Origin: Haematobacter genomosp. 1
GTDB taxonomy: Bacteria; Pseudomonadota; Alphaproteobacteria; Rhodobacterales; Rhodobacteraceae
DNA: 64,000 nt
Direction: 5' to 3'
NCBI RefSeq assembly: GCF_002196855.1
Contig: NZ_NIPW01000027.1
Location: forward strand, 62,001-126,000
A program made the position numbers and the translations under genes. The notes below the pieces were generated by a model, which was not told the DNA's origin, did not search any database, and worked only from the letters and a program-made list of their open reading frames with translations. Of the stretch, positions 8,559 through 16,784 are shown in pieces (the first letter of the stretch is position 1; each line of letters starts with the position of its first letter).

Positions 8559-9530
8559 TCAGGCGGTGGCCGCCTGCTCCCTGGCGAGCCTCTGGGAGAC
8601 GATGGCGCAGACAAGAAGCTGCGAGATGTGGAACAGCATCACGGGGAGCACGATGGCGCCGACGCTGGCGGGGGGGAAGATCGCGGTGGCGATGGGCAGG
8701 CCGCTCGCGAGGCTCTTGGTGGAGCCGCAGAAGAAGAGCGCCGTCCGGTCCGGCCCGTCGAGCGCGAAGACGCGCCCCGCAAAGACCATCGCCGCCATGA
8801 CAAGGGCAAGGAACACCCCGATGGTCAGGAAAAGCGCGGCGAAGGTCGGCAGCGGGATGGCCGACCAGATGCCCGCCACCGTCCCCGCGCTGAACGCCGA
8901 ATAGACGATGAGCAGGATGGAGCCGCGATCGACCACCATGCTCAGCAGCTTCTGCCGACGGATGAAGGCGCCGATCCATGGCCGCAGGCACTGACCCAGC
9001 ACGAAGGGGATCAGGATCTGCACCGCGATCTTGATCACCGCATCGCCGCTGATCCCGCCGCTCTGGTGCAGGATCACCGCCATCAGCCCCGGCGTCAGCA
9101 CCACGGCCACGAGGTTGGAGAGGGAGGCCGAGCAGATCGCGCCCGCCACATTGCCCCCCGCCATCGCCGTGAAGGCGACGGAGGACTGCACCGTGGAGGG
9201 CAGAACGGACAGGAACAGCAGCCCCAGCGTGAGTTCGGGCCCGAGCACGCCCCCCGCCGTCCAGGCCAGCGTGACGCCGATGAGCGGGAACAGCACATAG
9301 GTTGCCGCGAAGGACAGCCCCTGCAGCTTGATGTTCAGCAGCCCCGCCCGCACGGAAGCCATGTCGAGCTTCGCGCCGTAGAGGAAGAACAGGAGCGCCA
9401 CGGCCCAGAAGGTCACCTGCCCCAGCAGAAACGCCGCCTCGCCCCGCGCGGGCAGGATCGCGCCCGCCGCCACCATGACAACCAGCAGCAGCATGTAGGT
9501 GTCGATGCCGATACGTCTCAGGAACTGCAT
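8559..9530 (-). CDS. bile acid:sodium symporter-like carrier (SBF_like/YfeH type)
   Basis: The 323-residue protein has about ten transmembrane helices. It fits the SBF-like group of the bile acid:Na+ symporter family: FFLYGAKLDMASVRAGL, GLLFLSVLPSTVQSSVAFTAMAGGNVAGAICSASLSNL (the crossing-helix motif) and FCGSTKSLASGLPIATAIFPP (second crossover). Such carriers move organic anions with Na+ in the inner membrane; the substrate here is unknown. SD-like GAGAGGACAAGAC precedes the ATG. It converges on the LysR gene with 2 bp between stops, and ggt lies immediately upstream on the same strand (23 bp), so the two may be co-transcribed. Confidence 0.87.
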   Translation of the reverse strand: MQFLRRIGIDTYMLLLVVMVAAGAILPARGEAAFLLGQVTFWAVALLFFLYGAKLDMASVRAGLLNIKLQGLSFAATYVLFPLIGVTLAWTAGGVLGPELTLGLLFLSVLPSTVQSSVAFTAMAGGNVAGAICSASLSNLVAVVLTPGLMAVILHQSGGISGDAVIKIAVQILIPFVLGQCLRPWIGAFIRRQKLLSMVVDRGSILLIVYSAFSAGTVAGIWSAIPLPTFAALFLTIGVFLALVMAAMVFAGRVFALDGPDRTALFFCGSTKSLASGLPIATAIFPPASVGAIVLPVMLFHISQLLVCAIVSQRLAREQAATA

Positions 9531-9553
9531 GTCTTGTCCTCTCTCCGGCGCTC

Positions 9554-11194
9554 TCAGTAGCCGAGCGCCATTCCGTCCTTGCGGCTGTCCGAACCGCCTT
9601 CGAGCAACCCTCCGGCGATGCGGATGGCCTGGGCGCCGCCGATCGGGCTGGTCACCACCTTGAGCACATGCCCGCGCGCCGCCAGCGCATCGCGCGTCGC
9701 GGCGGGGATCGTCGGCTCCACTTCGAGCACACCGTTGAAGGCAAAGCTCCGCGGCGCATCTATGGCCGCCTGCACCGTCAGCCCGCGGTCGATCACACCG
9801 GACAGGAAGGCCGCATGGCCGGCCGCCTGATAATGCCCGCCCATCACGCCGAAGGGCATGACCACCCGGCCCGCCTGCGTGACCATGCCGGGGATGATCG
9901 TGTGCATCGGTCGCTTCCGCGGACCGATGGCGTTCGGATGGCCCGCCGCCAGCCGGAAGGAGGCGCCGCGGCTGTGGAACAGCACCCCCGTCGCCGGATC
10001 GAGGCGCCCGGACCCGAAGCCGTGGAAGATCGAGTTGATGAAGGAGATGGCGTTGCCCGCCTCATCCACCACGCAGAGATAGATCGTGTCCTTGTGCTCC
10101 GGCTCGTCCCAGAGCACGGGCGGCCGGGCGCGGCTCATGTCGATCCGCGCGCGCAAGGCCGCCACCACGTCCTCCGACAGCAGCCGCTCCGCCACATCCG
10201 GGCAAGCGGCCGGATCGGCGATCAGCGCATCCCGGTGGTGATAGGCGAGCTTCGTCGCCTCCGCCTGCAGATGGATGCGGTCCACCTCGTCCAGCGCGGC
10301 CATGTCGAAGCCTTCGAGGATCCTGAGGATCAGAAGCGCTGCCAGACCCTGCCCGTTGGGCGGGCACTCATGCACCTCATAGCCGCGATAGGTGGCGCTG
10401 ACCGGCGTCACCCACTCCGCCCCGTCCATGCCTTCGGCGAAATCCTCCAGCGTATGCAGCCCGCCGAGCGACCGCAGGTAACCCACCATGCTCTCCGCCG
10501 TGGCCCCCCGGTAGAAGGCCTGCGCTCCGGTCTCCGCGATCTCCCGATAGCGGGCGGCCAGCAGCGGTTGCGCACGCTGCTCGCCCGCCACGGGCGCCCT
10601 GCCCTCTGGCAGAAACAGCGCCGCCGCGCCCGCATCGCCTGCGACCGTGGCCTGAGCCGCCGCCCAGTCCATCGCAACGCGCGGCGTCACGCGGAAACCC
10701 TCCTCCGCATAGCGGATGGCGCGGGCGAACAGCCGGGAAAGCGGGAGTGTGCCGTAATCGGCATGGAGCCTGCACCAAGCCGAAATCGCGCCCGGCACCG
10801 TCACCGCATGAGGCGAGGTCTGGGGGATTTCGGTCACGCCTGCGGAAATGCCCGCGGCACCCGCAGCAGCATTGCCCCCCTCCGACGGCGCACCCGCAAG
10901 CGCCGCCTTCACCGCCTCCACCGTCGCCGCCGCAGGCGCCCGGCCCGAACCGTTCAGCGCCCTGACCGCGCCGCCCGCCGGCGCATAAAGTGCAAAGCAA
11001 TCGCCCCCGATCCCCGTCATCAGCGGATCGACCACCGCCTGAACCGCGACCGCGGCAATCGCCGCATCCACCGCGGTGCCGCCTGCCGACAGAACCTCAA
11101 GCCCGGCCGCCGTCGCCAGCGGATGCGATGTCGCCACCATGGCGCCGCCCGTCAATGTCGATGGACGGCACCCGGAAAAGAAATCAAACGTCAA
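9554..11194 (-). CDS. ggt: gamma-glutamyltransferase family protein (Ntn hydrolase)
   Basis: The protein is 546 residues from a TTG start at 11194. TTG is preferred because the product then begins (M)TFDFFSGCRPSTLTGGAMVA, as in alphaproteobacterial homologues, with a GGAG ribosome site about 10 bases before it. The GGT fold is clear: ATAAGLEVLSAGGTAVDAAIA, PLMTGIGGDCF, ECPPNGQGLAALLIL, and KDTIYLCVVDEAGNAISF, in which Thr370 is the expected autocatalytic residue that cleaves the precursor and acts as nucleophile. The distal part has SxIGGAQAI near the C-terminus. No signal peptide is visible, so it is likely cytoplasmic, acting on gamma-glutamyl amides or glutathione-like substrates. It shares strand and close spacing with the carrier downstream. 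Confidence 0.9.
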   Translation of the reverse strand: MTFDFFSGCRPSTLTGGAMVATSHPLATAAGLEVLSAGGTAVDAAIAAVAVQAVVDPLMTGIGGDCFALYAPAGGAVRALNGSGRAPAAATVEAVKAALAGAPSEGGNAAAGAAGISAGVTEIPQTSPHAVTVPGAISAWCRLHADYGTLPLSRLFARAIRYAEEGFRVTPRVAMDWAAAQATVAGDAGAAALFLPEGRAPVAGEQRAQPLLAARYREIAETGAQAFYRGATAESMVGYLRSLGGLHTLEDFAEGMDGAEWVTPVSATYRGYEVHECPPNGQGLAALLILRILEGFDMAALDEVDRIHLQAEATKLAYHHRDALIADPAACPDVAERLLSEDVVAALRARIDMSRARPPVLWDEPEHKDTIYLCVVDEAGNAISFINSIFHGFGSGRLDPATGVLFHSRGASFRLAAGHPNAIGPRKRPMHTIIPGMVTQAGRVVMPFGVMGGHYQAAGHAAFLSGVIDRGLTVQAAIDAPRSFAFNGVLEVEPTIPAATRDALAARGHVLKVVTSPIGGAQAIRIAGGLLEGGSDSRKDGMALGY

Positions 11195-11452
11195 GACTGC
11201 AGGCTCCGCGTTCGGTTTTCGGGAAGCGCCTGTTCGCAAGGGCGGCGCATGCGCCGATGCCCTAGCACCGCTGCCGCGCGGCGGCAATCCGCCGCATGCC
11301 CGGGCCGGGAATCGCGACCTCGCGCGCGATCCGGCTGGGCAGGCGGGCACTCCGGGTGGCGGCAGGCTTGCGCGGGTGGAAGGCGCGGCGTTCGCTCACC
11401 GCACTGATCTCCTGCGCCTCACGGCAGCGCCCACAGGATGCTGCAGAGCTCC

Positions 11453-11613
11453 AACAGGCTGCTGAAAGAGCATTCCGGGTTTACATTGAGGCGGAGACTT
11501 GCCCCCATTGTTGAAGATCGCCCCGGAAACCGTACGTTTTGGCTCGGGACCGGACCGATTTCCCGGCTTTCAACGCGAGCCCGGGTAGGTGCGCGACTTT
11601 TTCAGCAGCCTGC
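11453..11613 (+). repeat. MITE-like repeat, copy 3
   Basis: It opens AACAGGCTGCTGAAAGAG and closes TTTTTCAGCAGCCTGC, so the 15-base ends are inverted repeats. Interior words (CATTGAGGCGGAGA, GTTGAAGATCGCCCCGG, CTTTCAACGCGAG) align with copy 1 rather than with copies 2 and 4, suggesting two subfamilies. Confidence 0.8.
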
Positions 11614-12070
11614 CAAGGTATCCTGCCTATGCGCTGGCACGCTGGCAGTCAGCCTCGGAGTCACTCGAAATGGCTGGATTTCCCGCCGGATTTTTGGGGG
11701 AGTGCGAACAATCTCCCCCCACGCAGGCCGGAAAGCCGTTTCAGCCGCCATGGGAGAAGGCGCGGCTTTTACACCGCGCCGTGAGGTGACCACTCCCGCC
11801 CTCACCCGCAGAAGTGGGATCTGCATGGGATTTGGCCGGCAAAACCATGCGGCAGCACCTGGCATCCGGGCGGATTGGTTTGGTCGATGGGCAGGAACCG
11901 GGGAACCCCTGCCGTCAGGGGGCATGCTCCGGCACCGCCGCCGGACCGGCAGGGAACGCGGCCTGCCTGATCGGAGGCCGGGGAAAGGGCGCGCGAAAGG
12001 ACGGGCGGCCGAAAATCCCCCCGGCGGAGCACGACCGGTCGATCGGCAGCCTCGGGCGCCGGGGGTGCTC

Positions 12071-12233
12071 AACAGGCTGCTGGAAAAAGGCTCTTTGGCC
12101 TGCATTGAAGCGGCAATGGTTCGCAATCTGACGAAAGCCAGCCGGGAATCTATATACGTCCGGGCATTTCCGGGCCGATTTTCCGATTTCCGGACATAAG
12201 CATGACACTTCAGGACTTTTCAGCAGCCTGTTA
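12071..12233 (+). repeat. MITE-like repeat, copy 4 (best preserved ends)
   Basis: It opens AACAGGCTGCTGGAAAAAG and closes GACTTTTCAGCAGCCTGTT, near-perfect inverted ends. The core GCATTGAAGCGGCAATGGTTCGC, ATCTGACGAAAGCC, GGGCATTTCCGGGCC and GATTTTCCGATTTC matches copy 2 closely. It sits just downstream of the efe operon terminator. Confidence 0.85.
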
Positions 12234-12237
12234 CCAG

Positions 12238-12258
12238 GGCCGCTTATTCGAAGCGGCC
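12238..12258. terminator. hairpin downstream of the efe operon
   Basis: GGCCGCTT (12238-12245) pairs with AAGCGGCC (12251-12258) around ATTCG. It lies 33 bases past the stop of the last efe-operon gene on the minus strand. There is no long T-run, so it is terminator-like rather than a classic intrinsic terminator. Confidence 0.5.
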
Positions 12259-12291
12259 TGACCCGCAGACCCGCCAGCACCTTTTGCGGTC

Positions 12292-13095
12292 TCAGTCCAG
12301 CCCGAGTTTCGCGCGCAGGGTGGAAAGATCTTCCGCGAGCACGTTCACGGCGGCCGCCATCGTCACGCGGTCGGCTTCGGTGAGCTTGTCATAGCTGACA
12401 TAGCCTTCGCCCTCCCGGTATTTCTCCAGCGTCGTGTCGATGGTGGCGAAGTTGGCGTCCACCTTCGCCATGAACTCCTTGTCGGTGACCAGCGGACGCA
12501 CCAGATCGACGATCTTCTCCGCCCCGTCGAAGTTGCCGCGGAAATCCCACAGGTCGGTGTGGGAATAACGGTCCTCCTCGCCGGAGATCTTGGTGGCGGC
12601 GACCTCCTCCATCAGCGCGGCGGCGCCTCCGACGACCACTTCAGGCGGAAAGGTCAGCCCGTCGATCCGGGTGCGCAATTCCTTCACATCCGCGAGCAGC
12701 TTGTCGGCCACGGGCGCCAGCCCCTCGGTGGAGTTCTTCTCCCACAGGCCGTATTCGATGCGGTGGAAGCCCGGAAAGGCAGGATCGGCCTCTCCCTTTT
12801 CATAGTCGTCCGCGCGGCTGTCGATGGAAACGTCGAGGTCCGAGAACAGCTCCGCGATCGGTTCGATCGCCTCGTAATTCACGCGTGTCGGCGCATAGAG
12901 GGCCTTGGCCTTCTCCACATCACCCGCCTTCACGGCATCCACGAAGGTCTGTGTGTTCTTGACGAGGATATCCGTCTGCTCGGAGACGTAGATCTTGTAG
13001 TCGCTGATCGGGCCGACAAGGTCGAGCGGCGCCGCGGCATGGGCCACCTGACCGGCCATGAGCGCGCCAACGAAGGCGAGGGTGACAAGACGCAT
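12292..13095 (-). CDS. second imelysin/EfeM-type iron-binding protein
   Basis: The 267-residue product has a Sec signal peptide (MRLVTLAFVGALMAGQVAHA) and the imelysin (M75) fold, with the motif GFHRIEYGLW (HxxE at His111 and Glu114) that binds metal. It lacks the N-terminal cupredoxin domain of EfeO, so it is of the EfeM type. It most likely captures ferrous or ferric iron in the periplasm for delivery to EfeU. It is the fourth gene of the efe operon, 65 bp after efeB, and is clearly related to the EfeO C-domain (shared STEGLAPVADxL and FPGFHRIEYGLW), suggesting duplication. Having both forms in one operon is less common than a single EfeO or EfeM. Confidence 0.88.
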   Translation of the reverse strand: MRLVTLAFVGALMAGQVAHAAAPLDLVGPISDYKIYVSEQTDILVKNTQTFVDAVKAGDVEKAKALYAPTRVNYEAIEPIAELFSDLDVSIDSRADDYEKGEADPAFPGFHRIEYGLWEKNSTEGLAPVADKLLADVKELRTRIDGLTFPPEVVVGGAAALMEEVAATKISGEEDRYSHTDLWDFRGNFDGAEKIVDLVRPLVTDKEFMAKVDANFATIDTTLEKYREGEGYVSYDKLTEADRVTMAAAVNVLAEDLSTLRAKLGLD

Positions 13096-13160
13096 GGAAC
13101 TTCCTTTCTTGATGCCCCTTCAGGGCAGGACAGTCCGACTGGCTGCTGGCGTGTCGGGTT

Positions 13161-14414
13161 TCAAATGGCGTCGATCAGCGAACGGCCGAGATAATCGCCC
13201 TCGCCGAAGCCCGGAAGCGCAAAGAAATAGCCGCCCCCCACGGGTTTGATGTATTCTTCGAGTGGCTCCCCATCGAGCCGGTGCTGCACGGCAACGAAGG
13301 CCCGTTCGAGATCCGCCTGCCATGCGATGAACAGAAGCCCCTGATCGAGCTGCCCGTTCTTCAGCACGCCGTTGACGTAGTTGAACGGACGGCGGAGCAT
13401 GAGCTGATCCGCCGAGGCCGCGTCGCGCGGATTGGCAAGGCGGATATGGCTGTTCAGCGCGGTTCGGGTTCCTTCCGCATCCGCCGCGTAATCGGGCAGG
13501 TCGGTTTCCGCCCCGTCCGGGCGGTCGAGCGGCGCGCCGGTCATCTTGGCACGGCCGATGATCCGCTCCTGCTCGCCAAGCGGGGTCCGGTCCCAGCGTT
13601 CCACGAGGTTCCGCACGATGCGGACGGCTTGGTAGCTGCCGCCGCGCGCCCAGTCGGGCTCCCCCTCATCCGCCCAGACGACCCGCCGCATCAGCCCGCT
13701 GTCGCCACTGTCGGGATTGGCGGATCCGTCGCGAAAACCAAGCAGGTTCCGCGCGCTTTCGGCCGCGCCCCCCGGCTTGGGCGGGATGACGGGCACGCTG
13801 CCCGCCTGCGCCCATTTCAGCACCAGCTGATCGGGGATGGACTTCACGATGTCGCGGAGGGCGTGGATCACCGTGTCCTGCGCATTGGCGCAGATCTGGA
13901 GCGTGATATCGCCATGGCAGAGGTCCGGCTGCAGCGCGTCATTGCGGAACTGCACCATCCTGCTCAACACGCGGGGCTTATGGGGCGCGAGCCACTCCCT
14001 GTCGTCGAAAAGCGACGCGCCCAGCGATACCGTGATCGTCGTGGCATCCGGGCGGATCACCGGGCCGAGCAGGCCGCTGTCGGCGGGGGGAAGCTTCGGA
14101 TCCAGCTCCGGCACCGGCCCCCCATGAGTGAGGAAGACGATCCGCTCCGTGAGCCGCCGGAACAGCCGCTCCAGATCGTCCGGCGTCGCGGCGATCGCGT
14201 GGAAGGCGGCCACCATGCCATTCGCGGGCCGGGGCGTTACGATGCCCGCCTGATGCGCGCCATAGGGGGAGACGCGATCCGCCTCCGCGGCCACACCCGC
14301 GACCGGCGCGGTCGCCACGTTCGAGGTTTCCGCGCGAAGGGCAAGCGGCAGCCCCGCCGCGAGCGCCGCCGCGCCGGTCAGTAGCCCCCGCCTGCTGGCA
14401 CAGAACTCCGCCAT
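13161..14414 (-). CDS. efeB: EfeB, Tat-exported DyP-type heme peroxidase
   Basis: The 417-residue protein begins MAEFCASRRGLLTGAAALAA, a twin-arginine signal (SRRGLL), so it is folded with heme before export. The DyP-type peroxidase signature GFRDGSANPD (GxxDG) is present, together with the conserved distal and C-terminal regions (RRPFNYVNGVLKNGQLDQGLLFIAWQAD, LPGFGEGDYLGRSL). EfeB is thought to oxidise Fe2+ or take part in heme iron release for the EfeUO system. It follows efeO with a 4 bp gap. The length is typical for EfeB (420-430). Confidence 0.93.
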   Translation of the reverse strand: MAEFCASRRGLLTGAAALAAGLPLALRAETSNVATAPVAGVAAEADRVSPYGAHQAGIVTPRPANGMVAAFHAIAATPDDLERLFRRLTERIVFLTHGGPVPELDPKLPPADSGLLGPVIRPDATTITVSLGASLFDDREWLAPHKPRVLSRMVQFRNDALQPDLCHGDITLQICANAQDTVIHALRDIVKSIPDQLVLKWAQAGSVPVIPPKPGGAAESARNLLGFRDGSANPDSGDSGLMRRVVWADEGEPDWARGGSYQAVRIVRNLVERWDRTPLGEQERIIGRAKMTGAPLDRPDGAETDLPDYAADAEGTRTALNSHIRLANPRDAASADQLMLRRPFNYVNGVLKNGQLDQGLLFIAWQADLERAFVAVQHRLDGEPLEEYIKPVGGGYFFALPGFGEGDYLGRSLIDAI

Positions 14415-14418
14415 CCCG

Positions 14419-15630
14419 CTACTCCAGCCCGATCGCCGGGTTGAGCGCCCCGGCCGCATCCGCGACACGGCGGAAGGCCGCCGCCACCCGCTCCCGGCCT
14501 GCGGCATCCGGGGTATAGCTGCCGATGGCCGCCTCTGCGCCGTCCAGCGCGGCGTGAAGGGTGGCGGAAGCCTCCGGCTGCGCGGCAGCGACCAGCGGAT
14601 CGACGAGCAGCGCGGATTTGCGGATTCCGTCCAGCGCCGCCGCGAACTCCGCCCGGTCGTCGCCCGCATAGGGGGTCTGCGCCCCCGCCTGATCCGCAAG
14701 GCGGCCTGCAAAGGCCGCCGCATTCGCGGCCAGATCGGCCGGGGCCACGTCAAGGTTGCGGAGCCGGTCCTTCAGGATCAGAGCATCGGCGGCAAGCCGG
14801 TCCGCCACGGGGGCAAGCCCCTCTGTCGTGTTCTGCGACCACAGGCCGTATTCGATGCGGTGGAAGCCGGTGAACGCCGCGTCCTGCTCCCGCTCCGCCA
14901 GGTATTCGGCCAGCGGATCCATGCTGTTGGCCAGATCGGCGATCCGGGCGGAGACGGGGGCCATCTGCCGCCACGGCTCCCGCGCGGCGCGCCATGCGCT
15001 CCGCGCACCCTCCAGATCACCCGCCGCGATCCTGTCCTTGAGCGCCGCGGTCGCCTCCACCAGCAGAGAGGCCCGGCGGCTCAGATAGACGCGGTATTCG
15101 GAAAGCGGGCCGATGAAGGCACGTGTCTCCGGCTGCACCCGCGCGGCCTCGGACGCTTCCGTCCGCACGACGGTCAGCGTTCCCCGCGGATTGGAGAGCA
15201 GCCCGCAGGTGATGGCATAGGTGCCGGGGACGAGCCGTTCGGTCAACGTTGCATTGAGGCCGGGCGCGATGTTCTCCCGCTCCGCCACGACCATCACGCC
15301 GTCGAGGATTTCCCACTCCAGCGCCCGATCGGAGGCGTTGTGGATACGGAAGGTCCGCCGCCCCGCCGGAACGGTAAGGTCGGCGGGATCGCAGGTGCCA
15401 TCCGTCACCGTCACGGTGATTTCGTCGGCAGCGGCATCGGGCACCGCGCTCCGCGCCGCGAGCCAGAAGGCGCCGACGCCCAGCAGGACGAGCATCCCCG
15501 CCCCCGCCAGCGCGAATGTCAGCCCCCGGCCGGATGGCGGGGTGGCGCCGGATTGTCCGGCGGCGGACTTTGCCCCCACCGGCTGCCGATGATCCGGCGT
15601 CCCGCCCGTCCGCTGTATCTTCCGCGCCAT
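14419..15630 (-). CDS. efeO: EfeO, cupredoxin-imelysin iron-binding protein
   Basis: The 403-residue product has an N-terminal membrane anchor at about residues 38-58 (LTFALAGAGMLVLLGVGAFWLAA), a cupredoxin-like domain (TVTVTDGTCDPADLTVPAGRRTF to TCGLLSNPRGTLTV) and a C-terminal imelysin domain with TGFHRIEYGLWSQNTTEGLAPVADRL. It is the periplasmic ferrous/ferric iron-binding component that supplies EfeU. The start MARKIQRTGG at 15630 leaves one base after the efeU stop. It appears complete. Confidence 0.93.
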   Translation of the reverse strand: MARKIQRTGGTPDHRQPVGAKSAAGQSGATPPSGRGLTFALAGAGMLVLLGVGAFWLAARSAVPDAAADEITVTVTDGTCDPADLTVPAGRRTFRIHNASDRALEWEILDGVMVVAERENIAPGLNATLTERLVPGTYAITCGLLSNPRGTLTVVRTEASEAARVQPETRAFIGPLSEYRVYLSRRASLLVEATAALKDRIAAGDLEGARSAWRAAREPWRQMAPVSARIADLANSMDPLAEYLAEREQDAAFTGFHRIEYGLWSQNTTEGLAPVADRLAADALILKDRLRNLDVAPADLAANAAAFAGRLADQAGAQTPYAGDDRAEFAAALDGIRKSALLVDPLVAAAQPEASATLHAALDGAEAAIGSYTPDAAGRERVAAAFRRVADAAGALNPAIGLE

Positions 15631-15631
15631 C

Positions 15632-16468
15632 TCAGGCCCCCCGCCGCACGGTCTGGCCCGGCGTTTCCGCGTGGGGCCGCAGGAAGAGCCACAGCCCGCC
15701 TGCAAGGACCAGCGCCCAGACGATGACTTCCCCCAGCACCGGCGCATCGTGATAGCCGAAAAGCCCGCTCAGCACCGTGCCCAGCACCGACTGCACCGGC
15801 AGGGTGCGCGTCATGTCCCAGATCGGCTGCTGCAAGTGGTTCCAGAGGCCCGCCTCGTGCAGATTGCGCAGCACCGAAGCCGCCAGCCCGGCCGCGACGA
15901 GGATGATGAACACCCCCGTCCAGCGGAAAAATCGCCCGAGGTTGATCCTCACCCCGCCGCGATAGATGCCGTAGCCGATCATCACCGCCACCGCGACGCC
16001 CAGAAGCGCGCCAAGCGGCGCGGCAGGGCCGGGGCTTTGCTGAAACAGCGCCAGCAGGAAGAACACCGACTCCAGCCCCTCCCGCGCCACGGCGAAGAAG
16101 GTCATGCCGATCAGCGCCCATGTCGCGCCGCGCCCATGCGAAAGCGCGATGTCGATGTCATGCTCCATGGTACGGCTGAGGGACTTCGCGGCCTTGCGCA
16201 TCCACAACACCATGGACAGCAGCACGACGACGGCGAGCAGCCCGACCAGCGCCTCGAACAGCTCCTGTGTCTTCTGCGGAAACTGCGCGCCGAGCGCGAG
16301 CACCCCTGCGCCCACGAAAAGCGACAGCGCCACCGCCAGCAGCACCCCCACCCAGACGGCAGGCAGCCACTCCGCCCGGCCGGTCCGGCCCAGATAGCCC
16401 GCGATGATGCCGACGATGAGCGCGGCTTCCAGCCCCTCCCGCAGCATGATCAGAAATGTTGGCAGCAT
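15632..16468 (-). CDS. efeU: EfeU, FTR1-family ferrous iron permease
   Basis: The 278-residue protein has seven transmembrane helices and two iron-transport motifs: REGLE at residues 10-14 (MLREGLEAALIVGIIAGYLG) and again at 129-133 (FAVAREGLESVFFLLAL). It imports iron across the inner membrane in the EfeUOB system. I start at MLPTFLIMLREGLE, since this is the usual N-terminus; the upstream in-frame M adds seven odd residues. It leads the four-gene operon. A 21-base inverted repeat lies 28 bases before the start and could be an iron-responsive operator. Confidence 0.95.
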   Translation of the reverse strand: MLPTFLIMLREGLEAALIVGIIAGYLGRTGRAEWLPAVWVGVLLAVALSLFVGAGVLALGAQFPQKTQELFEALVGLLAVVVLLSMVLWMRKAAKSLSRTMEHDIDIALSHGRGATWALIGMTFFAVAREGLESVFFLLALFQQSPGPAAPLGALLGVAVAVMIGYGIYRGGVRINLGRFFRWTGVFIILVAAGLAASVLRNLHEAGLWNHLQQPIWDMTRTLPVQSVLGTVLSGLFGYHDAPVLGEVIVWALVLAGGLWLFLRPHAETPGQTVRRGA

Positions 16469-16495
16469 GGCGCACTCCTGCCGGAGCAAAATGGC

Positions 16496-16516
16496 TTCCG
16501 ACGAATCCTGTCGGAA
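16496..16516. promoter_or_regulatory. inverted repeat upstream of efeU, possible operator
   Basis: TTCCGAC (16496-16502) and GTCGGAA (16510-16516) are exact reverse complements around GAATCCT. The position, 28 bases before the efeU ATG, fits a repressor site. It does not match the canonical Fur, Irr or RirA boxes I know, so the regulator is unknown; it may also act as an mRNA hairpin. Confidence 0.4.
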
Positions 16517-16692
16517 TTAGCGCTACACCCGCCGACCGCCTTTAGACAAGCGGTAAGGTGGCCGTGGCGCCTTGCTGAATGGCCAATGAAACAACGGTAT
16601 TCGGTGTCTGCACCGCTCACATCTTCGGGAAGTGCTGTCGGGTGGAATGCGGCATATCGTCTCCGGGGGCAAAAGTCGCAGACACGGCCCGC

Positions 16693-16710
16693 CTGTCATG
16701 CTGCCGTCAC
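16693..16710 (+). promoter_or_regulatory. Pho box upstream of the alkaline phosphatase gene
   Basis: CTGTCAT-GCTG-CCGTCAC matches the PhoB box (two CTGTCA-type heptamers, 11-base period) at 13 of 14 heptamer positions. A plausible -10 (TAGAAG, 16721-16726) follows 10 bases later, the usual distance for PhoB-activated promoters. The downstream gene encodes an alkaline phosphatase, which supports the assignment. Confidence 0.75.
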
Positions 16711-16784
16711 GTCCCCGCCCTAGAAGCAGCCGCACCCGCCGCACCACACGGTGGGCAAGGACGCCATAGCCACGGGAAGACCCC

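Larger units (their letters stand above)
11195..12291. other. 1.1 kb intergenic stretch with two repeat elements
   Basis: There is no supported gene between ggt and the efe operon. Repeat copies occupy 11453-11613 and 12071-12233, and a terminator-like hairpin lies at 12238-12258. The 11614-12070 segment between the repeats shows open frames only in shadow style and no family motif; it may be the remains of older insertions. Positions 11195-11452 hold the ggt leader and nothing else I can name. Confidence 0.55.

Noticed and set aside
11614-12070. Open frames between repeat copies 3 and 4
   Set aside because: All frames are short or proline/arginine-rich, overlap each other on both strands and lack ribosome sites or motifs.
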